Below, one piece after another: positions 18,741-27,351 of a DNA stretch of 64,000 bases. Position 1 is the stretch's first letter, and every line of letters begins with the position of its first letter. The notes beneath the pieces were generated by a model. That model was not told the origin of the DNA and ran no database searches. It was given only the letters and a program-made list of their open reading frames with translations. This DNA comes from Lutibacter sp. HS1-25 (GTDB lineage: Bacteria > Bacteroidota > Bacteroidia > Flavobacteriales > Flavobacteriaceae): contig NZ_RHLN01000004.1 of NCBI RefSeq assembly GCF_004121075.1, forward strand, positions 1 through 64,000. Reading direction: 5' to 3'. Made by a program: the position numbers and the translations under genes.

Positions 18741-20207
18741 ATGAATCAAATTAAGACAAAAGTAAAAATCTTTATATTCCTATTTGTACTTGCACAAATA
18801 AGTTATTGTCAATCTAAAAATCAAAAAAATGTATTGCCTGCTAAAAAAACAAATATTGTGTTTATAGCCATTGATGATATGAATACCTGGATAAGTGCTA
18901 TGGGAGGTCAGGCAAAAACACCAAATATAGATAAGTTAGCGAGCGAAGGTAAATTATTTGCAAATGCGCATTGCGTTGTACCAGCTTGTAATCCTTCAAG
19001 AGTTGCAATTTTAACCGGATTAAGACCAGAAACTACTGGTCAATTTACAAATCCTGGTAACTTTAGAGATAAACCAGGGAATGCTGATTTAGTGACATTG
19101 CCAAAATATTTGAAAGATCTAGGTTACGAGTCAATAGGTATTGGTAAAATTTTTCATAAACAAGCTGGTAAGGGAGAAATAGCTGATCCACAATCAGACC
19201 CACAATCATGGAGTTTTCAATATAAAAATGATATTGGTACAAAAGGTCATCAAGCTTTATTAGATGAAAATAACCAAGCAAAATGGTTAGAAGGTGCCAT
19301 GTATAAAGAAGGAATGGATATTGAGAAACCTGAATATTTGACTAAGTTTGGAGTTTGGGGGGTAACACCAGAAAAGAAAGAAGAAACTGCCGATTGGGAA
19401 AATGCTGCTTATTCAGCTGAATATTTAAGTCAAGCTCATGAAAAACCATTCTTTTTATCTGTTGGATTTATGAGGCCTCATTCTCCACAAATAGCACCAC
19501 AAGAGTTTTTTGACATGTATCCTTTAGAAAATGTTGTAATTCCTGAATTGCCAGAAGATGACATGGATGATATACCTCAAATAGCAAAAAGAAATTTCAC
19601 ATCTGAATTTGTTGAGCAAGTGAAAGCAAAAAATCAAATTCAAAAAGCGACACAAGGCTATTTAGCATCTATGAGTTTTGTTGATGCTTGTGTTGGTAAA
19701 GTGTTGGAAGGTATAGAAAATGGACCAAATAAAGACAATACTATCATAGTGTTATGGAGTGATCACGGTTGGCAATTGGCTCATAAAAACCGATGGGAAA
19801 AGTTTAGTTTGTGGACACAATCTACGCATGCACCTTTAGTAATTAAATATCCAAACATGAAAAATAGAGGAATTACTTCAAATCAAGCAGTTTCATTATT
19901 AGATTTATTCCCTACAGTTTTAGATTTAAGTGGTATTGAAAAGCCAGACTTTTTAGAAGGAACTTCATTAAAACCTTTATTGGAGGATACTAATTATGTT
20001 AGAGAAGAACCTATTTTAATTACCTATGAAGAAGGTAATATTAGTGCTCATAAAAACGAGTGGAATTTGATTCAGTATGTAAACGGAGAAGAAGAATTTT
20101 ATAATAATTTAAAAGATCCTCATGAGTTCAATAATATCATTAATGAAGCAGGTAACGAGGAAATTAAAAATGAATTAAGAGCTTCAATTTTAGAACTTAA
20201 AAAATAA
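18741..20207 (+). CDS. S1 sulfatase (iduronate-2-sulfatase-like, tandem copy A)
   Basis: A 488-residue S1 sulfatase. ATG at 18741 gives a normal signal peptide (KIFIFLFVLAQISYCQ); an in-frame ATG 48 bases upstream adds 16 polar residues before it and sits in a hairpin, so it is rejected. The modification motif is CNPSR (residues 83-87) in VPACNPSRVAILTG; metal ligands D45-D46, and LWSDHGWQLAHKNRW is near residue 336. It is strongly similar to the next gene across its length, for example GLRPETTGQFTN and NFRDKPGNA are shared, so the pair arose by tandem duplication. The substrate is unknown. Confidence 0.92.
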   Translation: MNQIKTKVKIFIFLFVLAQISYCQSKNQKNVLPAKKTNIVFIAIDDMNTWISAMGGQAKTPNIDKLASEGKLFANAHCVVPACNPSRVAILTGLRPETTGQFTNPGNFRDKPGNADLVTLPKYLKDLGYESIGIGKIFHKQAGKGEIADPQSDPQSWSFQYKNDIGTKGHQALLDENNQAKWLEGAMYKEGMDIEKPEYLTKFGVWGVTPEKKEETADWENAAYSAEYLSQAHEKPFFLSVGFMRPHSPQIAPQEFFDMYPLENVVIPELPEDDMDDIPQIAKRNFTSEFVEQVKAKNQIQKATQGYLASMSFVDACVGKVLEGIENGPNKDNTIIVLWSDHGWQLAHKNRWEKFSLWTQSTHAPLVIKYPNMKNRGITSNQAVSLLDLFPTVLDLSGIEKPDFLEGTSLKPLLEDTNYVREEPILITYEEGNISAHKNEWNLIQYVNGEEEFYNNLKDPHEFNNIINEAGNEEIKNELRASILELKK

Positions 20208-20212
20208 ATTAA

Positions 20213-21676
20213 ATGTTTAAAATTGTAAAGTGTTTTGTATTACCTGTACTAGTATTATTGGTTTCTTGTAATTCAAAGAAGACCAATCAAACAAAACAAA
20301 ATACTGAAAAGTTGAATGTTGTTTATATTGCTGTAGACGATTTAAATCGTTGGGTTGGTGTTATGGGCGGACAAGCAAAAACACCAAATATTGATAAATT
20401 GACTGCCCAAGGTATGCTGTTTACCAATGCGCAATGTGTGGTGCCAGCTTGTAATCCATCTAGAGTTGCAGTTTTTACAGGATTAAGACCCGAAACTACA
20501 GGACAATTTACAAACGCTGGAAATTTTAGAGATAAACCAGGAAATGCTGAACGGTTAACAATGCCTCAGTATTTGCAAAAGAACGGATATGAAACCGTTG
20601 CTGCAGGTAAATTATTCCACCATCCAAGAGGTGCTGCTGAAGAACCGGCAGAACTTTCTGATGATATTTCTTGGGATTATCAACACAAAAATGGGGTTGG
20701 TACAAAAGGGCATGATTTGTATTTAGATAAGAATAATCAAGCGGCATGGTTAGAAGGTGCAATGGCAAGTTATGGTGCTGGTGGAACAGGTGAAGCCTAT
20801 ATTAGTAAGTTTGGTGTTTGGGGAGTAACTCCTGAAAAAAAGGAAGAAACAGCCGATTGGAAAAATGCAGTATTTAGTTCAGAATATTTAGCTAAAACTC
20901 ATGAAAAACCTTTCTTTTTGGCTTGTGGTATTTTTAGACCACATTCGCCACAATTAGCTCCGCAAGAATTTTTTGATATGTATCCTTTAGAAAGTGTTAA
21001 AACGCCAGAATTACCAGAGGATGATATGTTGGATATACCAGAACATATTAGAACTAATTTTTCTTCAGAATTTGTAGGGCATGTAAAAGAAAAAAATCAA
21101 TTAAAAAAAGCTATGCAAGGCTATTTGGCTTCAGTTAGTTTTGCAGATGCTTGCATTGGTGAAATTTTAAAAGGTTTAGAAAATGGCCCAAACAAAAACA
21201 ATACAATTGTGGTACTTTGGACAGATCATGGTTGGCAATTGGGACAGAAGAATAGATGGGAGAAATTTTCACTTTGGGACATGGCAACCAATTCACCTTT
21301 AATTATTAAACATCCTAAAAAAGAGTTTGTTTCAAAAAGGGTAGATATACCAGTCTCGTTATTAGATTTATATCCTACGATGATGGATTTACTTGCAATT
21401 GAAAAACCAACAGATTTAGAAGGTGTTTCATTAACTCCATTTATGGAAAATTTAAGTTATAATAGAGTAGAGCCCGCAATTGTTACTTTTGAAGAAGGAA
21501 ACATAAGTGTTCGTAAAAATGAGTGGAATTTTATTCAATATAAAAACAATACGGAAGAATTATATAATCATACTTCTGATCCTTTTGAATATACGAATAT
21601 CATTAACAAAAATGGAACGGAGGCTATTAAAAACGAATTAAGAGCTTATGTAACAAACTTAAAAAGTAAAAAATAA
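20213..21676 (+). CDS. S1 sulfatase lipoprotein (iduronate-2-sulfatase-like, tandem copy B)
   Basis: A 487-residue S1 sulfatase with lipobox LVSC (Cys19), five bases after copy A. The modification motif is CNPSR (residues 80-84). It shares most motifs with copy A (GLRPETTGQFTN, KFGVWGVTPEKKEETADW, FFDMYPLE) but is a lipoprotein, whereas copy A has an ordinary signal peptide. One substitution in the active-site region is LWTDHGWQLGQKNRW here against LWSDHGWQLAHKNRW in copy A. The pair may differ in location or in accepted substrate size. Confidence 0.92.
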   Translation: MFKIVKCFVLPVLVLLVSCNSKKTNQTKQNTEKLNVVYIAVDDLNRWVGVMGGQAKTPNIDKLTAQGMLFTNAQCVVPACNPSRVAVFTGLRPETTGQFTNAGNFRDKPGNAERLTMPQYLQKNGYETVAAGKLFHHPRGAAEEPAELSDDISWDYQHKNGVGTKGHDLYLDKNNQAAWLEGAMASYGAGGTGEAYISKFGVWGVTPEKKEETADWKNAVFSSEYLAKTHEKPFFLACGIFRPHSPQLAPQEFFDMYPLESVKTPELPEDDMLDIPEHIRTNFSSEFVGHVKEKNQLKKAMQGYLASVSFADACIGEILKGLENGPNKNNTIVVLWTDHGWQLGQKNRWEKFSLWDMATNSPLIIKHPKKEFVSKRVDIPVSLLDLYPTMMDLLAIEKPTDLEGVSLTPFMENLSYNRVEPAIVTFEEGNISVRKNEWNFIQYKNNTEELYNHTSDPFEYTNIINKNGTEAIKNELRAYVTNLKSKK

Positions 21677-21679
21677 GAT

Positions 21680-23077
21680 ATGAAACAGCTAATTTTAGGA
21701 TTCGTTTATTTTTTAACAATTATTACCTTCAAAATTAATGCGCAACTAATAGCAAATCAAAAACCCAATGTGATCATTATTTTTACAGATGATCAAGGGT
21801 ATCAAGATTTGGGTTGTTTTGGATCTCCAAAAATTAAAACGCCAAATCTTGATAAAATGGCACAAGATGGAATTCGATTTACAGATTTTTATGTGTCAAA
21901 TTCTGTATGTAGTGCTTCAAGAGCTGCTTTATTAACAGGTAGGTATTCTTATCGAAATGGTGTAGGTGGTGTTTTCTTTCCAGATGCTAAAGGAATGGAT
22001 ACCAATGAAATTACCATTGCTGAAGTTTTAAAGCCTGCAGGATATAAAACCGCCTGTTTTGGTAAATGGCATTTGGGAGATTTTGAAGAAAATTTACCAA
22101 CCAGTCAAGGTTTTGATACCTATTTCGGAATTCCGTATAGCAATGATATGTATATTGGAGCTACTCAAAAATTTTCTAAAAATGTTGTTTTTAAAAATGG
22201 TTATACACTAGAAAAAGCGAAACAAGATCAACTTTTTGTAAAAAATAATAGCAAGGATAAAATTAAGCAAAGAGGAATTAAAGAGTTGTCACCATTATTT
22301 TTGAATAATGAAATTATAGAATATCCTTGTGACCAAACTACGTTAACTAAGCGTTATTTTAATAAAGCTATTGATTTTATAGATCAAGCAAAAGATAGCC
22401 CATTTTTTTTGTACATAACACCTGCAATGCCCCATGTGCCTTTGTATGCTTCCAAAAAATTTAAAGGAACAAGTGATCGTGGTTTATATGGTGATGTAAT
22501 TGAAGAAATTGATTTTTATGTAGGAAACTTACTTCAACATTTAAAAGAAAAAGGATTGGATAAAAACACGCTGGTTATTTTTGCTTCAGACAATGGGCCT
22601 TGGTTAGGATATAAAGAATTGGCAGGTAGTGCATTGCCTTTACGCGATGGTAAATTCACCAATTACGAAGGGGGAGTAAGAGTGCCTTGTATTATGTATT
22701 GGCCTGGGAAAATTGAATCAGGTAAAACTAGCAATGCAATTGTTTCAACTGTTGATTTTTTACCAACAATAGCTCATTACGCAACAGCCCAATTGCCAAA
22801 CATACCAATTGACGGCGTAAATATTGCCAATTTAATTGAGAGCGGTAAAGATCTAAATAGAGATTGTAAACTATATTTAAATGGAACAGAAATATTTGGG
22901 ATAAGGAAAGGTGATTGGAAATATTTACCATTTAGTGGTAATAGAAATGCTGATTCAACTAAAAAACCAGAATTATTTAATCTTAAAAGTGATATTTCTG
23001 AGGCTACAAATTTGTATGACAAATATCCTGAAATTGTAAAAGAATTAAGTGCTGAAATGGAAAAGTTTAAGAAGTAG
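21680..23077 (+). CDS. S1 arylsulfatase with CSASR motif
   Basis: A 465-residue S1 sulfatase with a Sec signal peptide (KINAQLIA). The modification motif is CSASR (residues 77-81) in NSVCSASRAALLTGRYSYR; Ala in place of Pro is allowed by the C-x-P/A-S-R consensus but is the only such case among the nine sulfatases here. FTDDQGYQDLG (residues 35-45) and KWHLGDF near residue 130 are typical of the arylsulfatase A / GalNAc-sulfatase-like branch. It begins three bases after the tandem pair. A 161-bp gap follows. Confidence 0.92.
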   Translation: MKQLILGFVYFLTIITFKINAQLIANQKPNVIIIFTDDQGYQDLGCFGSPKIKTPNLDKMAQDGIRFTDFYVSNSVCSASRAALLTGRYSYRNGVGGVFFPDAKGMDTNEITIAEVLKPAGYKTACFGKWHLGDFEENLPTSQGFDTYFGIPYSNDMYIGATQKFSKNVVFKNGYTLEKAKQDQLFVKNNSKDKIKQRGIKELSPLFLNNEIIEYPCDQTTLTKRYFNKAIDFIDQAKDSPFFLYITPAMPHVPLYASKKFKGTSDRGLYGDVIEEIDFYVGNLLQHLKEKGLDKNTLVIFASDNGPWLGYKELAGSALPLRDGKFTNYEGGVRVPCIMYWPGKIESGKTSNAIVSTVDFLPTIAHYATAQLPNIPIDGVNIANLIESGKDLNRDCKLYLNGTEIFGIRKGDWKYLPFSGNRNADSTKKPELFNLKSDISEATNLYDKYPEIVKELSAEMEKFKK

Positions 23078-23238
23078 AAATTTCCATTTTTTAACACTTT
23101 TAATTGTTTCAGCAACTTTTAAGTTCAATTTAGCAAGTCTTCGCATAATATTATAAGTAATATTGTTTAGTCAATGTAATGTTTGTTTTAAAACGGACTT
23201 TAAACACATTGATTTATATTATTAGGTTTAAGTTAAGT

Positions 23239-25419
23239 ATGTTTAAGAAGACTTTTTTAATATTGTTGGTGTTTCTAAATTTTTCGTGCTACGAAGAGTA
23301 TATAGTAGATGGTTTTGTTGAAAATGAATCCGTTTTATTTGCATCTAACAATATTAAGAAGTCTCTTAATTTATTGCCCTCAAAATCTAGTATTTCCGTT
23401 AAATTCAAGATAGATAGCTTACTCTCTAAAGAGAATTATATAATTACTTCTATTTCAAAAAAGCATATAATTATTTCGGCCGGTGACCCCATAGGTTTAA
23501 TGTATGGTGGTTTAGAATTGGCTGAAATGATTACGTTTAAAAAACAATTTCCTTATTTAAAGACACCTATTATTGGTAAGCCATATATAAAACAACGTGG
23601 TTTAAAATTCAATATACCTTTAGATATTCGTACGCCAAGTTACCAAGATGCTGGAGATTCGGCCCAACAAAATATTGCCGAAATGTGGGATATGGATTTT
23701 TGGAAAGCATATTTAGATATGATGGCACGCAATCGGTATAACGTATTAACACTTTGGAATCCACATCCGTTTCCTTCTATGATAAAATTAGAAGAATATC
23801 CTTATGTTGCACTAGATAATGTTTGCGGAACTTCTTTTCCTTTAGATACTGATAGAATTGATGAGCCTAATGCAAAGTTTATTGCTGGTTGCGGTGTTTC
23901 GCAAGAAGTACTAGATAATTTATTGGTGTTAAAAGAAATGACCATCAATGAAAAAATTACTTTTTGGCGTGAAGTAATGTCTTATGCAAAAAATAGAGGT
24001 GTTGATGTTTATTTTATTACTTGGAATATTTGGATGAATAGTTTAGCTCCTTCAGGGTGGTATAGAAGTCAAGAAAATTTAAAAGGAAACGAAGGGAAGT
24101 ATGGAATCAATAATGACCAAACCAACCCTAAAACAATCGCTTATTTGAGACAAGCTGTTAAAGAGTTTATTTTAACCTATCCAGATTTGGCAGGAATTGG
24201 TTTAACTGCTGGAGAAAATATGGAAGATAGGGATGATGAATTTGATCGTGAAAAATGGTTGTGGAATACTTACGGTCAAGGTGTAGAAGATGCTAAAAAA
24301 GAACAACCTGAAAGAGAAGTGAAGTTTATACATCGCTATTGGCAAAGTGATGTTGGTAAAATGAAGGCTGATTTTATTGATAAATACCCTGATAAAATTG
24401 ATTTAAGTTTTAAATATGCACGTGCCAGAATGTATGCTACTGCAAAACCGCAATGGGCAAATGAATATATTGAAGAACTAAAAAAATACAATTTAAAAAG
24501 TTGGTGGAACATTAGAAACGATGATATTTTCTATTTCCGTTGGGGAAATCCAACTTATACTTCAGCATTCATTAAAAACCTTCCTTCAGAAGAATTTACC
24601 GCAGGTTATTTTATGGGTTCAGATGGGTATGTTTGGGGAAGAGAATTTATCAGCAAACACCCGAAGCAACCGCGAGAATTGGAAATTGATAAGCATTGGT
24701 ATAACTTTATGTTATGGGGCAGAATGGGATACAATCCAAATTTATCCAACGATTTAATCTTAGGAATGTTAGCTGAAAAATACCCAAATGTGAATGTCGA
24801 AGAACTTCAAAAAGTCTGGGTAACTGCTTCTGAAATACCAAGTTTAGTAACAAAATTTCATTGGAATAGTTGGGATTTTATGTGGGCTGTTGAAGGCTGT
24901 TTAGATTTGCGTAAAGGTTTTCATACGGTGGAAGATTTTATAAACAATCCAACGATGGATTTTACAGGAGTGCTGAGCATTCCAGCATATTTAAAAAGAA
25001 TTCAAACGAATAATCCTGTAGCAACAAATGAAACTACACCATTGCAATTGGCAGATGTTTTAGAAGCTAAAGCTACAATGGTGTTAGATTTTACAGAAAA
25101 ACAGCAAATTGTAGATGTATCTAGCTCTTATTCAGAATTGCTATACGATTTAAAAGCTTGGGCCTATATGGGTAACTATTATGCCAATAAAATTAGAGGC
25201 GCTTTTTATCTAGAGACTTATAAACAAGGTTTAGGTCTTGAAAATAAAGAGAAATCAATTAAAAGTTTAGAAACCGCATTAAAAATGTGGAAATTATATG
25301 CTGAAGCAGCTTCTAGAAATTATAAACCACAATTTTTGGCAAAAACCAGAACTATTGATTGGAATGCTTTAACCAAAGATGTTGAAAAGGATATTGAAAT
25401 AGTTAAAAATGGACACTAA
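23239..25419 (+). CDS. GH67/GH115-like glycosidase lipoprotein (paralogue A)
   Basis: A 726-residue lipoprotein (lipobox LNFSC, Cys17) when started at 23239; an in-frame ATG 60 bases upstream would place 20 polar residues before the signal and is rejected. The Cys is followed by YEEYIVDGF, an acidic run that may signal surface export. Residues ~30-100 form an alpha/beta domain ending in GDPIGLMYGGLELAE, as found before the barrel in GH20, GH67, GH84 and GH115 enzymes. A TIM barrel follows (~118-500), with conserved blocks shared with paralogue B: IPLDIRTPSY, SAQQNIAEMW, GLTAGENM, IRNDDIFYFRWG and YVWGREF. The helical C-terminus resembles alpha-glucuronidases. The family and activity are not certain. 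Confidence 0.68.
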   Translation: MFKKTFLILLVFLNFSCYEEYIVDGFVENESVLFASNNIKKSLNLLPSKSSISVKFKIDSLLSKENYIITSISKKHIIISAGDPIGLMYGGLELAEMITFKKQFPYLKTPIIGKPYIKQRGLKFNIPLDIRTPSYQDAGDSAQQNIAEMWDMDFWKAYLDMMARNRYNVLTLWNPHPFPSMIKLEEYPYVALDNVCGTSFPLDTDRIDEPNAKFIAGCGVSQEVLDNLLVLKEMTINEKITFWREVMSYAKNRGVDVYFITWNIWMNSLAPSGWYRSQENLKGNEGKYGINNDQTNPKTIAYLRQAVKEFILTYPDLAGIGLTAGENMEDRDDEFDREKWLWNTYGQGVEDAKKEQPEREVKFIHRYWQSDVGKMKADFIDKYPDKIDLSFKYARARMYATAKPQWANEYIEELKKYNLKSWWNIRNDDIFYFRWGNPTYTSAFIKNLPSEEFTAGYFMGSDGYVWGREFISKHPKQPRELEIDKHWYNFMLWGRMGYNPNLSNDLILGMLAEKYPNVNVEELQKVWVTASEIPSLVTKFHWNSWDFMWAVEGCLDLRKGFHTVEDFINNPTMDFTGVLSIPAYLKRIQTNNPVATNETTPLQLADVLEAKATMVLDFTEKQQIVDVSSSYSELLYDLKAWAYMGNYYANKIRGAFYLETYKQGLGLENKEKSIKSLETALKMWKLYAEAASRNYKPQFLAKTRTIDWNALTKDVEKDIEIVKNGH

Positions 25420-25434
25420 TAAAATTAATAAGAA

Positions 25435-26241
25435 ATGAAAACAACTAATTTTTTTTGTTTACTTATTATAAGTATGTTTTTTGTAAACTGTTCTAATGAG
25501 CCATTAGAAACTGTTAATAAAACAAAATTATTAAAGTCTCTTTCTGGTGACACAACGACAGGTGGATTTACATATAATTACAGTTTTGAATATGAAAGAG
25601 GATTTTTAACAAAGTACAAAAAAAACGATGTTGTTGAAACTTACACCTATGATAAAACAGGGAAGATTATTGCGTCAAGTACTTATTCAGAACCTGTTTC
25701 AAAATTAAATGGATTCTATGCCAATTATGAATATCAATATGATTCACAAGGGAGGCTCATAAAGCAACTTGATATTGATAGAAAAATGTATAGAGATTTA
25801 GCTTATGAAGATAATAAAGTTACAAATATAATTTATAAATCAGATGGGCAATTGGGTAATGACGGTTGGGTACATTTCACAGATCAATTGGGAAGGGTAA
25901 TAAAAACGCAATGGTTTCATGAAGTATATTATACTTACGAATATGCCTACGATGATAGGGGGAACATTATTAAAAGAGTTATTAAAACAAAAGGAGCTGA
26001 TTTAATTGAAAGAATTTATGAAGAGGTGTTTGAATATGGAAACGGGAATAACCCCTTTTATCAATCATTTAAAAAACGTTATGAAAGTATTCTGTACCTA
26101 GAACATTTGTTTGGCTTAAATGCCATAAGTCCAAATATAAGATTATCAGAAGGACTTACTTATACGTTCGACAAAGATAATTACCCTTTAACCTTAAAGA
26201 ATGAGAATGACAATACTAATTGGACATTTGAATATTATTAA
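25435..26241 (+). CDS. Hypothetical lipoprotein with YD-like repeats
   Basis: A 268-residue lipoprotein (lipobox FVNC, Cys19) without a recognised catalytic domain. Several short repeats of the YTYDKTGKI / YQYDSQGRLIKQ / YAYDDRGNIIKR type occur from residue ~77 to ~185, like the YD repeats of RHS-related or wall-associated proteins, and probably build beta-strands. The last part (TYTFDKDNYPLTLKN) looks like another repeat. It sits 15 bp after paralogue A and 48 bp before the TolB-like gene. A carbohydrate-binding or surface role is possible, but nothing in the sequence proves it. Confidence 0.6.
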   Translation: MKTTNFFCLLIISMFFVNCSNEPLETVNKTKLLKSLSGDTTTGGFTYNYSFEYERGFLTKYKKNDVVETYTYDKTGKIIASSTYSEPVSKLNGFYANYEYQYDSQGRLIKQLDIDRKMYRDLAYEDNKVTNIIYKSDGQLGNDGWVHFTDQLGRVIKTQWFHEVYYTYEYAYDDRGNIIKRVIKTKGADLIERIYEEVFEYGNGNNPFYQSFKKRYESILYLEHLFGLNAISPNIRLSEGLTYTFDKDNYPLTLKNENDNTNWTFEYY

Positions 26242-26289
26242 TATAACGTATGCTTATGCTATCAATAAATTAATAATAAAATTTTAAAA

Positions 26290-27339
26290 ATGAATATATA
26301 TATTAAAAACCTAGTAGTTATTACTATAGTTTTAAGTTCAATTCTAACCAATGCTCAAATGAAAACGAACTTAGCACTTCCTGATGATATGAAAGCACCC
26401 TATTTAACGCAAATAACTACGTTTGGGCAACGTTGCGACTGGTCTTTAGATGGTAAAAAACTTATTTTTTTAGAAAAAACATTTGGAGACGTGTATGAAG
26501 TTGAAGTAGCCACGGGAGAATTAACACCCTTAACACATCATTATTTTCATGAAGGTTATACACGAGCGCTTTATCTTTCAAATGGCGATATTTTACTGTC
26601 AGGTTCCAAAACCTTTGACGCTAAAGATCCTTGGAAAAGTAGACATCCTGATAATGCGGAATTGTGGGTGTTAAAACGCGATTTGTCAGGACCTCCAACT
26701 CCGTTGGGCGTTTTTTGTAAAGAAGGGCCAACGGCATCAAGAAAACAGTTGAAAATAGCTTGGACAGTAGATGATATTTATATATCGGACATTGTTTATG
26801 AAAATGGGGTTCCTAGACTCAAACAAATTGATACGATAGTTCGTTCACAAGATTTACCAAAAGAAGTGAAAAATTGGCGTTTGGAAACGCAAAATTTTAG
26901 ACCTCCATTTGATGAAGAATTGATTTTTAATGCACATTATCCTTCCATTGAATATGAAGCAGAGGTTATGGGGATAAACTTGAAAACCAAAAACATAGTA
27001 AATTATTCACAACGTCCAGATTGTTACGACGAACCTGAAGGAATTTTTCCAGATGGTAAGCATATTTTGGTCGAAAGTACAAGGCATCATCCAAAAAGAG
27101 CAGAAGGTCATACTACTTGGGATTATATTGATCTTTATAAATTGGCTTTAGATGGAAGTGGTAAGATGGAACGAATTACCTATTTTAATAAAGATTTAAA
27201 ATACAAAGCCACCAATCCTGTTGTAAGCGATGATGGCAAATTTATGGCTTTTCAATATTCAGTAGTTGGAGAAACTACAGGAATTGGTCATGGTATTATA
27301 ATTTGGGATTTTGAAAAAGAAAAAGAAGTAAAACAATAA
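26290..27339 (+). CDS. Secreted TolB-like beta-propeller protein
   Basis: A 349-residue protein with a Sec signal peptide (SSILTNAQ, cleavage near residue 23). Repeated PD40/TolB-type blades are visible, for example CDWSLDGKKLIF, EPEGIFPDGKHILVE and NPVVSDDGKFMAFQ. Oligogalacturonate lyases (PL22) and several secreted polysaccharide-lyase relatives have the same fold, but so do binding proteins with no enzyme activity; no PL22 assignment can be made here. It lies between the two GH67/GH115-like paralogues, 12 bp before the second, and may act with them on the same oligosaccharide. Confidence 0.65.
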   Translation: MNIYIKNLVVITIVLSSILTNAQMKTNLALPDDMKAPYLTQITTFGQRCDWSLDGKKLIFLEKTFGDVYEVEVATGELTPLTHHYFHEGYTRALYLSNGDILLSGSKTFDAKDPWKSRHPDNAELWVLKRDLSGPPTPLGVFCKEGPTASRKQLKIAWTVDDIYISDIVYENGVPRLKQIDTIVRSQDLPKEVKNWRLETQNFRPPFDEELIFNAHYPSIEYEAEVMGINLKTKNIVNYSQRPDCYDEPEGIFPDGKHILVESTRHHPKRAEGHTTWDYIDLYKLALDGSGKMERITYFNKDLKYKATNPVVSDDGKFMAFQYSVVGETTGIGHGIIIWDFEKEKEVKQ

Positions 27340-27351
27340 CATAAATTAACA

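Noticed and set aside
23179-23238. ATG at 23179 as the start of GH67/GH115-like paralogue A
   Set aside because: It would put 20 residues before a normal lipoprotein signal; 23239 gives the standard signal and lipobox.
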